Counted from the stretch's first letter, positions 16,463 to 26,050 are shown. The stretch: DNA of 64,000 bases from Flavobacterium rhamnosiphilum (GCF_004349195.1 NZ_SMLG01000002.1:1-64000); one strand, 5' to 3'. Program-made: numbers and translations. The notes: generated from the letters alone by a model not told the origin.

Positions 16463-17803
16463 TTATAAAATAATTGAACCTATTAAAAACCCAACAGCAA
16501 CAGCGACAACAGTAGCGACAATACCAGGAAGATTAAAACTGTGATTGATAACATATTTCCCGATTTTTGTACTTCCCGTCCTGTCAAAATTGATAGCTGC
16601 TAATAATGTTGGGTAACCTGGTAATACAAAAAAACTATTTACCGTAGGAAAGGAAGCTATCAAAACTATGGGGGATAACCCCAAAGCAATACCCAATGGT
16701 ATCATAGTCTTAACTGCAGCAGCTTGGCTAAACATTATGATTCCTAAAAGAAATAAAGCTATAGCAAAAGTCCAAGGATAAGCAGTAACAACGCTACCTA
16801 AAGACTCTTTGATGACAACCGAATTATTTTCCATGAAAGTAGAAGCCATCCAAACTACACCAAACACAGATATTGTTGCTGAAGCCATAGAGCCAAATAG
16901 ACTAACTTGGGTAACAGCAACTGCACTGGTTTTTGTAATTAACATCATGGCAGCGGAAGCTGACAAAGTGATTAGACAAATAACAGTTACCATAGAAACG
17001 GTACCATCATCCTTAAGAACTAGATTTTTTGTTCCAGGTCCAAAATTGGGCAATAACTCCGGAAAAGCCCCAGCTATTACAATTAGCAAAATCGCAACAC
17101 TAAAAATCATAACCGCAGTTTTAGCACCCGCTCTTACTTTTACACCATTACCTTCTGTACTGAAATCAATACTTCTAGCAAACTCGGGATCTTTCATTTT
17201 CTCAATAAAAATAGGGTCCTCATTTAATTCTAATCCTTTTTTTCTAACAACAAAACAAGCAACCAATGTCCCAATAAGACCTGCAGGAATGGATATCATC
17301 ATGACATCAAAAAGGGCTCCGGGGTATCCCAACAACACTACCAGAGCAGCAGTACAGGCACTAATAGGACTACCTGTTAAGGCTAAGTGAGAGGCAATAA
17401 CCGAGATACTTAGAGGACGCTCAGGGCGTATTCTTTTCTTTGTTGCCACTTCGGAAATGATGGGTAATATAGAATACACTATATGAGAAGTCCCAGCAAA
17501 TAAACATAAAATATAAGTTGCAAAAGGGGCGATAAAAGTAACATTTGAAGGATTATTTCGAATTACTTTTTCGGCTAAACTAACCAAATAATCTAAACCT
17601 CCTGACGCTTGAAGAGTTGCGGCAGTAGTCACAATTGCAATAATAATTAACATAACATCCATAGGCGGCTCCGTTGGTTTCATGTGAAATCCTAGTACGA
17701 AAATCACTAATCCAAAAATACCCATTACACCGAGACCTATACCTTTCATTCGTGATCCGATAAGGATCGCGATTAAAAGGATTAAAAATTCTATCCAGAA
17801 CAT
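16463..17803 (-). CDS. dcuB: Anaerobic C4-dicarboxylate transporter, DcuA/DcuB family
   Basis: 446 residues, normal length, with about ten hydrophobic segments from the N-terminus on (FWIEFLILLIAILIGSRMKG). The family blocks LFAGTSHIVYSILPIISEVA and HLALTGSPISACTAALVVLL are present. These inner-membrane carriers exchange aspartate or fumarate for succinate. Together with the aspartase gene upstream and the porin downstream it makes an aspartate-to-fumarate module: uptake, deamination, then fumarate use or exchange. Whether it is DcuA or DcuB by function cannot be told. Confidence 0.88.
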   Translation of the reverse strand: MFWIEFLILLIAILIGSRMKGIGLGVMGIFGLVIFVLGFHMKPTEPPMDVMLIIIAIVTTAATLQASGGLDYLVSLAEKVIRNNPSNVTFIAPFATYILCLFAGTSHIVYSILPIISEVATKKRIRPERPLSISVIASHLALTGSPISACTAALVVLLGYPGALFDVMMISIPAGLIGTLVACFVVRKKGLELNEDPIFIEKMKDPEFARSIDFSTEGNGVKVRAGAKTAVMIFSVAILLIVIAGAFPELLPNFGPGTKNLVLKDDGTVSMVTVICLITLSASAAMMLITKTSAVAVTQVSLFGSMASATISVFGVVWMASTFMENNSVVIKESLGSVVTAYPWTFAIALFLLGIIMFSQAAAVKTMIPLGIALGLSPIVLIASFPTVNSFFVLPGYPTLLAAINFDRTGSTKIGKYVINHSFNLPGIVATVVAVAVGFLIGSIIL

Positions 17804-18216
17804 AAAAATAGTTGTTTAATTTGATTTGATTTAGTCACAATTATACTGGGAGGTACCTAAAAACAGGACTCCTTCCAATTATAATTGAATACTATTCTAA
17901 AAATATTTTTTGAATTTCTGTCCTATCATTTGTTTTCAAAAAGAAAACAGTAATAAAACGCTATCTTTTGAGGATTAAGATCATCCCCAACAATAAAAAA
18001 GTGTAGTGTTATCATCATTAAGTAAAGTAAACCCACTTGAATCCGCTGTATTAGAACGTCATTCAAGAACATCTTTCTCAGATGCGTTTTCAAGTGAATT
18101 ACTTACTGAAGCATTAATATAACAGATCCCAAAGCCAACACAAACTATTCATTTAACATTTTCGTTTGCTAAAACGTTAACGATAACAAGGCCGGAATCT
18201 GAATATTCATAAAAAT
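17804..18216. other. 413-base spacer between aspA and dcuB, no gene seen
   Basis: AT-rich, with no ORF of interest on either strand. On the minus strand it contains a weak -7-like TATAATTG (about 17838-17845) before dcuB. A short TTCATA/TTATGAA hairpin is near the end of aspA. No strong terminator or known regulator site is visible. Confidence 0.4.
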
Positions 18217-19626
18217 TTATGAATTTATGAACTTAGGGTTTATCAAATTTTCTAATGAAAAAATTTCATCCCATTTGTCTTGAGTAATTTCCTTACGCTC
18301 TATTACTACAATCTGATGTATACTTTTGTTTGTTTTAAGCGCTTCTCCAGCAATACTGGCACATTCTTCATATCCAAGGATTGGATTCAATTGGGTAACT
18401 ATTCCAATACTATTCATTACCATATTAAAACAATGATCTGTATTTGCCGTAATTCCAACAATACATTTGTCAACTAAGGTTTCGATTGCATTTCCCAAAT
18501 AGTCTAATGAAGTAAACATTGCAAAAGCAATTACTGGCTCCATAACATTTAATTGTAACTGACCTGCTTCTGCAGCCATTGTCACTGTTAAGTCTTGACC
18601 AATAACATAAAAGCAAGTCTGATTTACTACTTCTGGAATTACAGGATTTACTTTACCCGGCATAATTGAAGATCCTGGTTGACGCGCTGGCAAATTAATT
18701 TCATTAAATCCTGTTCTTGGACCTGAACTTAACAAACGTAAATCGTTACAGATTTTAGAAACTTTAACTGCAGTTCTTTTTAGAGTACCCATAATTTGAA
18801 CATAGGCACCCGTATCAACAGTCGCTTCAATTAAATCTGGAGACAATGTTAGAGGAATACCTACTTCTTTTACTAAATAATCCACACAAATTTCTGGATA
18901 TCCTTCTGGAGCATTTACTTTAGTTCCAATAGCTGTAGCTCCCATGTTTATTTCTAACAATAAACTTTGTGCCTCTTTTAATCTCTTAATGTCTTCGCCT
19001 ATAGTAGTTGCGTAGGCATGAAACTCTTGTCCCAAAGTCATCGGAACCGCATCTTGCAATTGTGTACGTCCCATTTTTAATACACTTTTGAACTCTACTC
19101 CCTTTTTAGAAAAAGCAATTTCTAAACCGCCTAAAGTTTTAATAAAGCGTTCCATTTTTAAATAAAGTGCAATTCTAAAAGCTGATGGATAAGCATCATT
19201 CGTAGACTGAGAACAGTTTACATGATTGTTCGGGTGTAGAAAGTTATATTCTCCTTTTTTATGACCTAAATATTCAAGACCAATATTTGCGATTACTTCA
19301 TTTGCATTCATATTTACTGAAGTTCCAGCTCCACCTTGAATCAAATCACTAACGAACTCTTGATCAAATTTACCGGCAATAAGCTGATCACTTCCATAAC
19401 AAATAGCTTCTGTAATTTTTGTGTCTAAAACACCACAATCTTTATTTGCCAATGCAGCAGCTTTTTTTACATATCCTAAAGCTTTGATAAATAAAGGCTC
19501 TTTTGAAATTGAGATACCGGTAATGTTAAAATTTTCTACGGCTCTAAAAGTCTGTATACCGTAATATAAATGATTCGGAATTTCTAATTCACCTAAAAAA
19601 TCATGCTCTTTTCTTGTCGTTTTCAT
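18217..19626 (-). CDS. aspA: Aspartate ammonia-lyase
   Basis: 469 residues, typical for the fumarase/aspartase superfamily. It converts L-aspartate to fumarate and ammonia in the cytoplasm. The superfamily signature GSSIMPGKVNPV contains the catalytic serine loop. The N-terminal block QGGAGTSVNMNANEVIAN and HVNCSQSTNDAYPSA are typical of aspartase rather than fumarase. The ATG at 19626 begins MKTTRKEHDFLGELEIP, as expected. Position next to dcuB and the glutaminase gene supports amino-acid catabolism feeding fumarate. Confidence 0.93.
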   Translation of the reverse strand: MKTTRKEHDFLGELEIPNHLYYGIQTFRAVENFNITGISISKEPLFIKALGYVKKAAALANKDCGVLDTKITEAICYGSDQLIAGKFDQEFVSDLIQGGAGTSVNMNANEVIANIGLEYLGHKKGEYNFLHPNNHVNCSQSTNDAYPSAFRIALYLKMERFIKTLGGLEIAFSKKGVEFKSVLKMGRTQLQDAVPMTLGQEFHAYATTIGEDIKRLKEAQSLLLEINMGATAIGTKVNAPEGYPEICVDYLVKEVGIPLTLSPDLIEATVDTGAYVQIMGTLKRTAVKVSKICNDLRLLSSGPRTGFNEINLPARQPGSSIMPGKVNPVIPEVVNQTCFYVIGQDLTVTMAAEAGQLQLNVMEPVIAFAMFTSLDYLGNAIETLVDKCIVGITANTDHCFNMVMNSIGIVTQLNPILGYEECASIAGEALKTNKSIHQIVVIERKEITQDKWDEIFSLENLINPKFINS

Positions 19627-20038
19627 AATAAAATTAATTTGTAATTATTTAATAAATTGATAATTTTCTATGTCTAAAAAAATAATTACTAAAAAAAACA
19701 TGCTTTTTTTTTTACGGAAAATCATGTTTTTTGAACAACCACCTTCTTAAGACTTAACAAATTTAATAGGTAAAAAAAAGAATAATTGTGATAAATATCA
19801 TGTTTGAAGAATACACGATTTGGCATGTCAGGAGCAGTATACAGAATTATGAGGTCCTTTAACATAATAAAAATACAATGAAAAATTAAGTGGTGAAAAA
19901 GAGAACAAAAAGTAGTCATTCCAACGAAAACACCACGAATGTTTTCTTCAAATTATTTTAAAAAATTTTTCGATTTATAATTTCAAATCATTATTTGCAT
20001 ATAAAAAACCCAAATCAATAAGAAAAAAGGCTTTCAAC

Positions 20039-20173
20039 TATCGTCTGGACACAAATATTTCAAAAAAAATTGACCCGTCCCGAAGACTCAAGACAGTTTG
20101 AATTTCAAAAAAAAAATCTGTGTAAATTTGCGATAATCTGCGTCCTCTTTTAAACTTATGTCCACGCGATAGG
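20039..20173. repeat. Intergenic element with degenerate inverted ends
   Basis: TATCGTCTGGACACAA at the left and TTATGTCCACGCGATA at the right are imperfect inverted copies. Between them is AATCTGTGTAAATTTG, whose complement CAAATTTACACAGATT occurs again inside the MITE at 54730. It has no ORF and lies in the 569-base gap between aspA and glsA. Confidence 0.45.
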
Positions 20174-20195
20174 TCGTAATAATCTCTTTTTGTTT

Positions 20196-21107
20196 CTAGA
20201 AAATCGACATCCCCGTTTTGGTGGTCAATAATTCTAATGCATTCATTCCTAACTCTGAATTTCCTTTCTCATTAAGGCGTGGGCTCCAAGTGGCAACTAC
20301 AAAATTTTTCGGATACAAAGCAGCAATTCCGCCGCCAATTCCACTTTTTCCTGGCAATCCTACTTTATAAGTAAACTCTCCCGATTCATCATAAAAACCA
20401 CATGTTTGCATTAGAGCGTTCAATCTTTTTACTTGACTTTGGGCCAAAACTTGAACCCCTGATTTGGTTTTACCTTCATTGGCAAGAAAGAAAAAAGAAT
20501 GGGCTAATTCCTTACATGTCATTTCTATGGAACATTGATGAAAGTAAAAATCCAAAACCGTTTCTACATCATTATTAATATTCCCAAACGACTTTAAAAA
20601 ATTTGCCAAAGCAGCATTCCTGAAACGAAAGTCTTTTTCAGATTGCGCTACTTTAAAATTGAAATCAACAGTTGGACTTCCGGAAATCAATCTTATAAAA
20701 TCCAGAAAATCTTGTTTTGGATTGTTCAAATGTGTCACAAGCATATCTGCAATAACTATTGCGCCTGCGTTTATAAATGGGTTTCTAGGAATACCTTTCT
20801 CATATTCTAATTGCACTAAGGAATTGAAAGCACTTCCAGAAGGTTCCACTCCTACTCGTTCCCATATTTTTTCATCCAAAAAGGAAAATGCCAATGCAAC
20901 CGTTAATGCTTTGGACACACTTTGAATAGAAAATTTTTCATTACAATCCCCAACTCCATAATCTTCTCCAGCAATAGTTGTCAAATGTATCCCAAATTTA
21001 TCCGGATCAACTTTTGACAATTCCGGAATTGAAGTGGAAACATTTCCAACAGTTGGAATTGATTTAGATTCTTGATATACTTCTTGTAAAATAGTTTCGT
21101 AGTTCAT
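20196..21107 (-). CDS. glsA: Glutaminase A
   Basis: 303 residues, full length for bacterial serine-type glutaminase, which hydrolyses glutamine to glutamate and ammonia. The SxxK catalytic motif is SVSKAL within FSIQSVSKAL, and NPFINAGAI and the GLPGKSGIGGGIAALYP block are characteristic. It has no signal peptide, so it is cytoplasmic. It follows the gene at 21173 by 65 bases on the same strand and may be expressed with it. Confidence 0.93.
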   Translation of the reverse strand: MNYETILQEVYQESKSIPTVGNVSTSIPELSKVDPDKFGIHLTTIAGEDYGVGDCNEKFSIQSVSKALTVALAFSFLDEKIWERVGVEPSGSAFNSLVQLEYEKGIPRNPFINAGAIVIADMLVTHLNNPKQDFLDFIRLISGSPTVDFNFKVAQSEKDFRFRNAALANFLKSFGNINNDVETVLDFYFHQCSIEMTCKELAHSFFFLANEGKTKSGVQVLAQSQVKRLNALMQTCGFYDESGEFTYKVGLPGKSGIGGGIAALYPKNFVVATWSPRLNEKGNSELGMNALELLTTKTGMSIF

Positions 21108-21172
21108 TGCCTTATGAATTGTAAATATTAACTGTTACCCTGAGGCAGTCTAAGGGTCAAATCCTAAATCCT

Positions 21173-22432
21173 TTACGTTTTCAGTTTTTTCTTTCTCGCA
21201 GCGGGAAACAATACATTATTCAAAATCAAGCGATACCCCGGCGAATTAGGATGCAAATCCAGAACTGTAGGTGGATCGCCTACTTGATGCTGAAAATCCT
21301 CCGGGTCATGACCACCATAAAAAGTGAACATTCCCTTCCCTTTTTGACCATGAATGTAACGTGCCTCACCATTAACCTCGCAAGTACCCATCATCAGAAT
21401 ATTCGATTTTATTAAAGAAGCATCAAATGCAGTCGTTTGTCCCATAAATCCTTTAACCAACTGCGTATGATTTTGGCACAACATACTGGGAATTGGATCC
21501 CATTTTGCCGAAAATTCCATTAAAGTAAAATAATCTTTCTCCATAGGAACTCTTCTTTTCGAAGTCATATCAATATCTGAAAATTCATATTGTTCCGGTC
21601 TTCTTTCTAAAATAAAATCTTTGAAGGCAAACGAATTACTGTAATTCATCTTTGATTGGTAATTTCCCTCACTCGGATCCCCATCAAACATAGCTTCACA
21701 AATATCAACGCCATCCGCAGCCAAAGCAATATCAAAACTATCCGTTGCGGAACACATGGCAAACATAAATCCACCGCCTATAACAAAGTCTCTAATTTTT
21801 TTAGCAACAGCGACTTTTTCTTGAGACACTTTAGGGAATCCTAATTTACTTGCTAGTGTTTCGGCCTCTTTCTTTTGCTCAATATACCAAGGTACATTTT
21901 TATAAGCTCCGTAAAATTTACCGTATTGTCCCGTAAAATCCTCATGATGCAAGTGCAACCAATCATAAAGTAATAGTTGGTCGCTTAAAACTTCTTCATC
22001 GTAAATTGGTGTGAAAGGAATTTCGGCATACGTTAACACCATAGTCACCGCATCGTCCCAAGGTTGCTTTCCTTTAGGAGTATAAACAGCAATTTTAGGT
22101 GCTTTTTCCAGTACAACTGATTCCATATTTTGGGAAGGACTGGATATTTCATTTAAAATGGCTAACTCTTCACCATCAGAAATAATCTCAAAACTCACCC
22201 CTCGAATCTGGCATTCTTTGCGTATTTCCTCAGCATCAGGCAATAAAAAGGAACCTCCACGATAGTTCAGTAACCAACTGGCTTTGTAATTTTTATCTAA
22301 ACACCAATAGGTTATTCCATAGGCTTTCAGATGATTTTGCTGGCTCGTTTCATCCATTGGCAACAAAATAAAAGAAGCTTTAGCTGTTATTGATAACAGA
22401 AAAAAAAGCGAATACAATATTCTTTTGGACAT
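21173..22432 (-). CDS. Secreted protein of the family often labelled asparagine synthetase B
   Basis: 419 residues with a Sec signal peptide (ILYSLFFLLSITAKA). I recognise the family from flavobacterial genomes, where it is often named asparagine synthetase B, but neither an N-terminal Cys nucleophile of class II amidotransferase nor an ATP-pyrophosphatase loop is visible. Visible motifs are WLLNYRGGSFLLP, an HLHHEDF segment and GGGFMFAMCSATDSFDIALA, with a Cys in a glycine-rich turn that recalls class I amidotransferase-like folds. An exported ATP-dependent synthetase is implausible. A role with the glutaminase next door is guesswork. Confidence 0.65.
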   Translation of the reverse strand: MSKRILYSLFFLLSITAKASFILLPMDETSQQNHLKAYGITYWCLDKNYKASWLLNYRGGSFLLPDAEEIRKECQIRGVSFEIISDGEELAILNEISSPSQNMESVVLEKAPKIAVYTPKGKQPWDDAVTMVLTYAEIPFTPIYDEEVLSDQLLLYDWLHLHHEDFTGQYGKFYGAYKNVPWYIEQKKEAETLASKLGFPKVSQEKVAVAKKIRDFVIGGGFMFAMCSATDSFDIALAADGVDICEAMFDGDPSEGNYQSKMNYSNSFAFKDFILERRPEQYEFSDIDMTSKRRVPMEKDYFTLMEFSAKWDPIPSMLCQNHTQLVKGFMGQTTAFDASLIKSNILMMGTCEVNGEARYIHGQKGKGMFTFYGGHDPEDFQHQVGDPPTVLDLHPNSPGYRLILNNVLFPAARKKKLKT

Positions 22433-22498
22433 AAGTATAAATCTATGTTAGCTATAAAAACAGGTAAAAATACGCATTTATACACTGTTCGAAGTCGC

Positions 22499-22506
22499 TA
22501 ACTTTG
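22499..22506 (+). promoter_or_regulatory. -7 element before the small membrane protein
   Basis: TAACTTTG is a full TAnnTTTG match. It ends 18 bases before the first ATG of the 47-residue ORF. No clear TTG is seen at the -33 position. Confidence 0.5.
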
Positions 22507-22524
22507 AATAATATATTAAGACAT

Positions 22525-22668
22525 ATGATGATCATGAATAATAATGCCATACAAGAGAGAAAAAAAAATCAGCAGTTTAAATTTTTTTTAAAAAGAATCG
22601 GCTTGTTCCTATTAATCGTAATACTCATTGTGTATTATGTACTTTCTATTCAATTTATTCTTTCTTAA
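22525..22668 (+). CDS. Small single-span membrane protein
   Basis: 47 residues from the first of three ATG codons (44 from the ATG at 22534, which gives MNNNAIQERKKNQQ). It has a charged N-terminus, then one membrane helix (IGLFLLIVILIVYYVLSI). A full TAnnTTTG element lies just upstream, in the divergent gap with the secreted protein at 21173-22432. No family recognised; the charged tail followed by a helix and the matching promoter argue for a real gene. Confidence 0.55.
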   Translation: MMIMNNNAIQERKKNQQFKFFLKRIGLFLLIVILIVYYVLSIQFILS

Positions 22669-23134
22669 TTTTCAACATTTAAAAAAAATAACATTCGTTG
22701 AAAAACCATTAAAGCAAAATTTAAATTTTTTAAATCCTACTCCTGAAATAAGCTATAGCTCCAAAACTATACAATAGCTCTTTCAAATATAGTTAAAATA
22801 TTCAAGCGTTAAAAAATCATGGCGCCTTGAATCTTGGTTCCCCTTACCAAGTCATTGAGAAAACCTACCCAACATTACTATTGGCTTTTTTTATTAATCC
22901 ATAAAACAAAATGCCTATGACTCTATTTTTTAAAATAGGCCTTAATCCCATCTTTTTATAAAAAGCGTGAAATATAGGGACAGAGCCTAAAAATCGATTC
23001 CGTTTTTCCTTTATAAAAAAACCATTGTATTATTTGGTTTATCCAGTCATCATTTCTATTGGCACCACTGATTATAAGGAAAAATAAATACCGAAATATC
23101 ATTTTACAAAACATTTTTATTAATACCACACATC
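22669..23134. other. 466-base spacer, no gene seen
   Basis: Very AT-rich. Only very short ORFs are present (for example a 16-codon one near 22911). It contains no repeat or hairpin that stands out. It must hold the promoter of the gene at 23135, but no full TAnnTTTG is evident near that start. Confidence 0.4.
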
Positions 23135-23665
23135 ATGAAAACATTTATTATTACGTTGTTATTGGTAAGTTTTACAAATGCAACATACAGTCAAGATATT
23201 ATGCTCACTGATTTTGAAAATAGAAATCCGGAAACAGAAGGATTACCCGGTATGGTTATAAAAACAAACGGGAAAGTTTCGTATGTGTATTTAACCGATA
23301 AACACCCCGATGCAGCAGTAAGAGAACTTCAGAAAAAATTTGTAGAATATTCTATTCCAAAAAACAATGGAGAAAATCCCATATACAGACTCAATCTGGA
23401 AAACAAAAAAGGCACTATCCTCGCATTCTATAGCGAAGATCAAAAATTAATTAGCGTAGATGAAAAATATAAAAACGTAAAACTCCCTAATATTGTTATG
23501 CATTCTATTCTAAAAGAGCTTCCGGGTTGGGTAGTTACAGAGGACACGTATTTTTATTCTCAAAAAAATGGCGTGGTTACAAAAAAACAGTACAAAATTA
23601 AAATAGAGAAAGAAAATGAAACGCGCACTATTGTAGTATATGCAGACGGCCAGATTAAAAAATAA
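23135..23665 (+). CDS. Secreted PepSY-like protein of unknown function
   Basis: 176 residues with a signal peptide (FIITLLLVSFTNATYSQ). Two similar halves can be made out (GMVIKTNGKVSYVYLTD and the later GVVTKKQYKIKIEKE...VVYADGQIKK), alternating strands in the style of PepSY-like/BLIP-like periplasmic proteins. No catalytic motif. The assignment to the PepSY-like fold is tentative. It is a single gene followed by a strong terminator. Confidence 0.65.
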   Translation: MKTFIITLLLVSFTNATYSQDIMLTDFENRNPETEGLPGMVIKTNGKVSYVYLTDKHPDAAVRELQKKFVEYSIPKNNGENPIYRLNLENKKGTILAFYSEDQKLISVDEKYKNVKLPNIVMHSILKELPGWVVTEDTYFYSQKNGVVTKKQYKIKIEKENETRTIVVYADGQIKK

Positions 23666-23694
23666 TGCTGCTGTCTTTTGAAAAACTATGATGA

Positions 23695-23732
23695 AGAGAC
23701 TACTCAAAATTAATTTTTGAGTAGTCTCTTTT
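23695..23732 (+). terminator. Terminator of the PepSY-like gene
   Basis: AGAGACTACTCAAAA and TTTTGAGTAGTCTCT form a 15-bp stem with a TTAAT loop, followed by TTTATCTTTTT. Confidence 0.88.
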
Positions 23733-23802
23733 ATCTTTTTCCTTGATAAATGTTTCGGTTTTATACCACTTGATCTTTGAAAATACTGTGATTATTCCCT
23801 GA

Positions 23803-23858
23803 TGTCAGGCTGAGCGCAGTCGAAGCCCGGTCGCCCTTCGACTGCGCTCAGGGTGACA
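23803..23858. repeat. GC-rich REP-like palindrome
   Basis: TGTCAGGCTGAGCGCAGTCGAAG and CTTCGACTGCGCTCAGGGTGACA are inverted copies of 23 bases with two mismatches around a 10-base loop. The G+C content contrasts sharply with the AT-rich surroundings. This sequence type is a widely dispersed repeat in bacteria of this phylum. It lies between the convergent genes at 23135 and 23929. Confidence 0.75.
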
Positions 23859-23928
23859 CAAATCTGGCATTTATCCCCGTAAAATCTAAATAAAAATAGT
23901 ATTATAAACTAACGAACTGTAAATTTCT

Positions 23929-24609
23929 TTATTCTAATAAATCCCCAAGAGTCACAATCTCGTTTTGTATGGCATAAACCACTAATCCTGCTATATTTTT
24001 ACATTCCGTCTTCAATAATAAATTATTTCTGTGCCCTTCTACTGTTCTTGAACTGATAAATAGCTTTTCGGCTATTTCATTACTGTTATATTGTTTACAT
24101 AACAACAACAGCACTTCTTTTTCCCTATTGGTCAAATGTTCCTCATCAAATCTGGATTTTGATATTTTATTGGGAGAGACCGCACATTCCTGAATGATTT
24201 TCATCACATAATCCGTATAATAAAAACCTTTTGCAGCCACTCCATTTATGGTGGCTAACAATTCTTTGGGTGTTGCATTCTTTATTAGATAAGAAACTGC
24301 TCCAACAGCTATCATATTAGCCACGAAAGATTTCGAATCATAACTCGTTAAAGCTATAATTTTAAGTTTAGGAAATTCTTTATGAATAATCTTTGTGGCT
24401 TCAACTCCATTTATTACTGGCATTTTCAAATCCATGATAATAATATCCGGATGATTATTTTTATTGTTGTGGAGGAAAGAAATCAATTCATCACCATTTG
24501 AAGCTTCAAAAATAATTTCAATATTTGTTTCACGTCCCAATAAAAAAGAAATTCCTTTTCTAAAAAGAATTTCATCATCCACTAATACTATTTTTATAGT
24601 TTTGTTCAT
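23929..24609 (-). CDS. NarL/LuxR-family response regulator
   Basis: 226 residues. Receiver domain with the acidic pair VDDE (11-12), phosphoacceptor Asp60 in IIIMDLKMP, the switch Thr/Ser in IIALTSYD and Lys in YLIKNATP. The C-terminal LuxR HTH has LTNREKEVLLLLCKQYNSNE and SSRTVEGHRNNLL. It is a cytoplasmic transcription factor paired with the kinase 4 bases upstream. It is the last gene of a four-gene operon. Confidence 0.93.
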   Translation of the reverse strand: MNKTIKIVLVDDEILFRKGISFLLGRETNIEIIFEASNGDELISFLHNNKNNHPDIIIMDLKMPVINGVEATKIIHKEFPKLKIIALTSYDSKSFVANMIAVGAVSYLIKNATPKELLATINGVAAKGFYYTDYVMKIIQECAVSPNKISKSRFDEEHLTNREKEVLLLLCKQYNSNEIAEKLFISSRTVEGHRNNLLLKTECKNIAGLVVYAIQNEIVTLGDLLE

Positions 24610-24613
24610 TTTT

Positions 24614-25408
24614 TTAAAAATTAAAAACTACTGAAACTCCTTTATTCACAGCAGAATCAATAGTGATACTACCCTCTAAAAAGGCTACTCTGCTCTCTAT
24701 ATTTTTCATCCCAAGACCTTTTTTATTGGTATCCTTTTTCATGTCAAAACCAATTCCGTTATCGGAGTAACTGCAAATTTTCACTCCATTTTTTTCTTCA
24801 AAAAGAATAGAAATAAAAGTGGCTTTTCCGTGACGGAGTGAATTATTCATAAGCTCTTGTAAAATTCTAAAAACATGCAAATGCCTGTCATTATCAGCAA
24901 TAGCAAATTTCGTTCTATTTTCATAATTTACTGTGACAGCTTTGGAACTGTTAAATTCCAAACACAATTCTTCCACACCTGCATGAAGCCCAAATTTTTC
25001 TAAAACGGGAGGCAACAAACCATGTGCAATTTTTCTGGAATTATCTAAAGCTTTCGCCGTAAGATTAATAATATTAGCAGTAATTTCATTAATCTCGTTT
25101 CCGGACAAATTAGGTGTTGTCAACAAATGAGAGTTCAGTGAAACGATATTCAGTTTAGAACTTATATCATCATGCAAATCTTGGGCGATTCGTTTCCGTT
25201 CTTCTTCTTGCGTAATAATTACCGCACTTAAAAGCTCTTTTTGATACTGGATTTCTAAATCTTTCTTTTCCAATTCTTTCTGGATAATTTTCTTTCTCGA
25301 AAAATAAAAAAATAAGACTAAAACCACAGATATTATTATAAAAAATGCCGAGGTATACAAAATGATTGCAACAATTTCTTTTTCGTATGCCAGATTTATC
25401 TTCATCAC
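24614..25408 (-). CDS. NarL-type sensor histidine kinase with one membrane span
   Basis: 264 residues. A single membrane segment at about 14-36 (IILYTSAFFIIISVVLVLFF), a coiled coil, then the HisKA_3 phosphoacceptor motif QDLHDDISSKLN with His79 and a GHKL ATPase with LMNNSLRHGKA and SDNGIGF. It has almost no extracytoplasmic domain, so sensing must occur in the membrane or through the 5-base-adjacent integral membrane protein at 25414. Its partner regulator is the next gene. Confidence 0.92.
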   Translation of the reverse strand: MMKINLAYEKEIVAIILYTSAFFIIISVVLVLFFYFSRKKIIQKELEKKDLEIQYQKELLSAVIITQEEERKRIAQDLHDDISSKLNIVSLNSHLLTTPNLSGNEINEITANIINLTAKALDNSRKIAHGLLPPVLEKFGLHAGVEELCLEFNSSKAVTVNYENRTKFAIADNDRHLHVFRILQELMNNSLRHGKATFISILFEEKNGVKICSYSDNGIGFDMKKDTNKKGLGMKNIESRVAFLEGSITIDSAVNKGVSVVFNF

Positions 25409-25413
25409 TTTTA

Positions 25414-26043
25414 TTATTGACGTGTCTTATTTGAAAAACTCTTTTTCCATTCTACCAATATAAACATTTGATAAACAATATATAAAAACGCATTCAAAAT
25501 CCAAGTTGTTTTCCTTAGTCCTAGACTTAGTCCAATTGTCAAATTACCTACAAGAAACAATATGGTACTTCCGAATAAATAGAGCAAAATCCCCATATTA
25601 ATATAATAAAATTCTTTTTTTTCATTCAACATATTGTAAAAATGAAAGGTCGCATAAATAATCAATAAAAAGGAAGTAATGAATATTTCAAACAGATTGA
25701 ATCTAAAAAACAGGCTTATATCGTTGGCATATTGTATCCCTAAAGCTAACAAACCGAAAAGCAAACCTAGTTTTACTATCTTTTTTTGGTGTTTTTCTTT
25801 TAAAATAGCTAAGAAAAAAAAACTCAATATGATAAATTGACCTATAAAATAAAAGTGGGATAGAAATAAATTGCTTCTTTTTTGTTGATTTAAAATTTCA
25901 GCCAAAATTTGAACCACAAAAACCAATCCTAAGTACAAAGTAAATATTTTATAAGCTTTCCCTTGATTGGAAAAGCTTATAAAAAAAAAGATTAAATTCA
26001 ATAATAAAATAAAATATCCTATATATGCTAATATTTCAATCAT
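25414..26043 (-). CDS. Integral membrane protein in the two-component operon
   Basis: 209 residues, almost entirely hydrophobic with about six or seven membrane helices (first IGYFILLLNLIFFFISF, later LLIIYATFHFYN and STILFLVGNLTIGLSLGL). No enzyme motif is visible. It is 5 bases from the kinase gene, which itself has no sensor domain, so this protein may be the signal-input partner, comparable to a 7TM sensor module (inference). No symbol can be assigned. Confidence 0.7.
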   Translation of the reverse strand: MIEILAYIGYFILLLNLIFFFISFSNQGKAYKIFTLYLGLVFVVQILAEILNQQKRSNLFLSHFYFIGQFIILSFFFLAILKEKHQKKIVKLGLLFGLLALGIQYANDISLFFRFNLFEIFITSFLLIIYATFHFYNMLNEKKEFYYINMGILLYLFGSTILFLVGNLTIGLSLGLRKTTWILNAFLYIVYQMFILVEWKKSFSNKTRQ

Positions 26044-26050
26044 TAAATAT

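Noticed and set aside
19722..19919. 65-codon minus-strand ORF upstream of aspA
   Set aside because: AT-rich spacer translation with many Phe, Leu and Tyr; no promoter geometry and no recognisable protein features. It more likely lies in the aspA upstream region.
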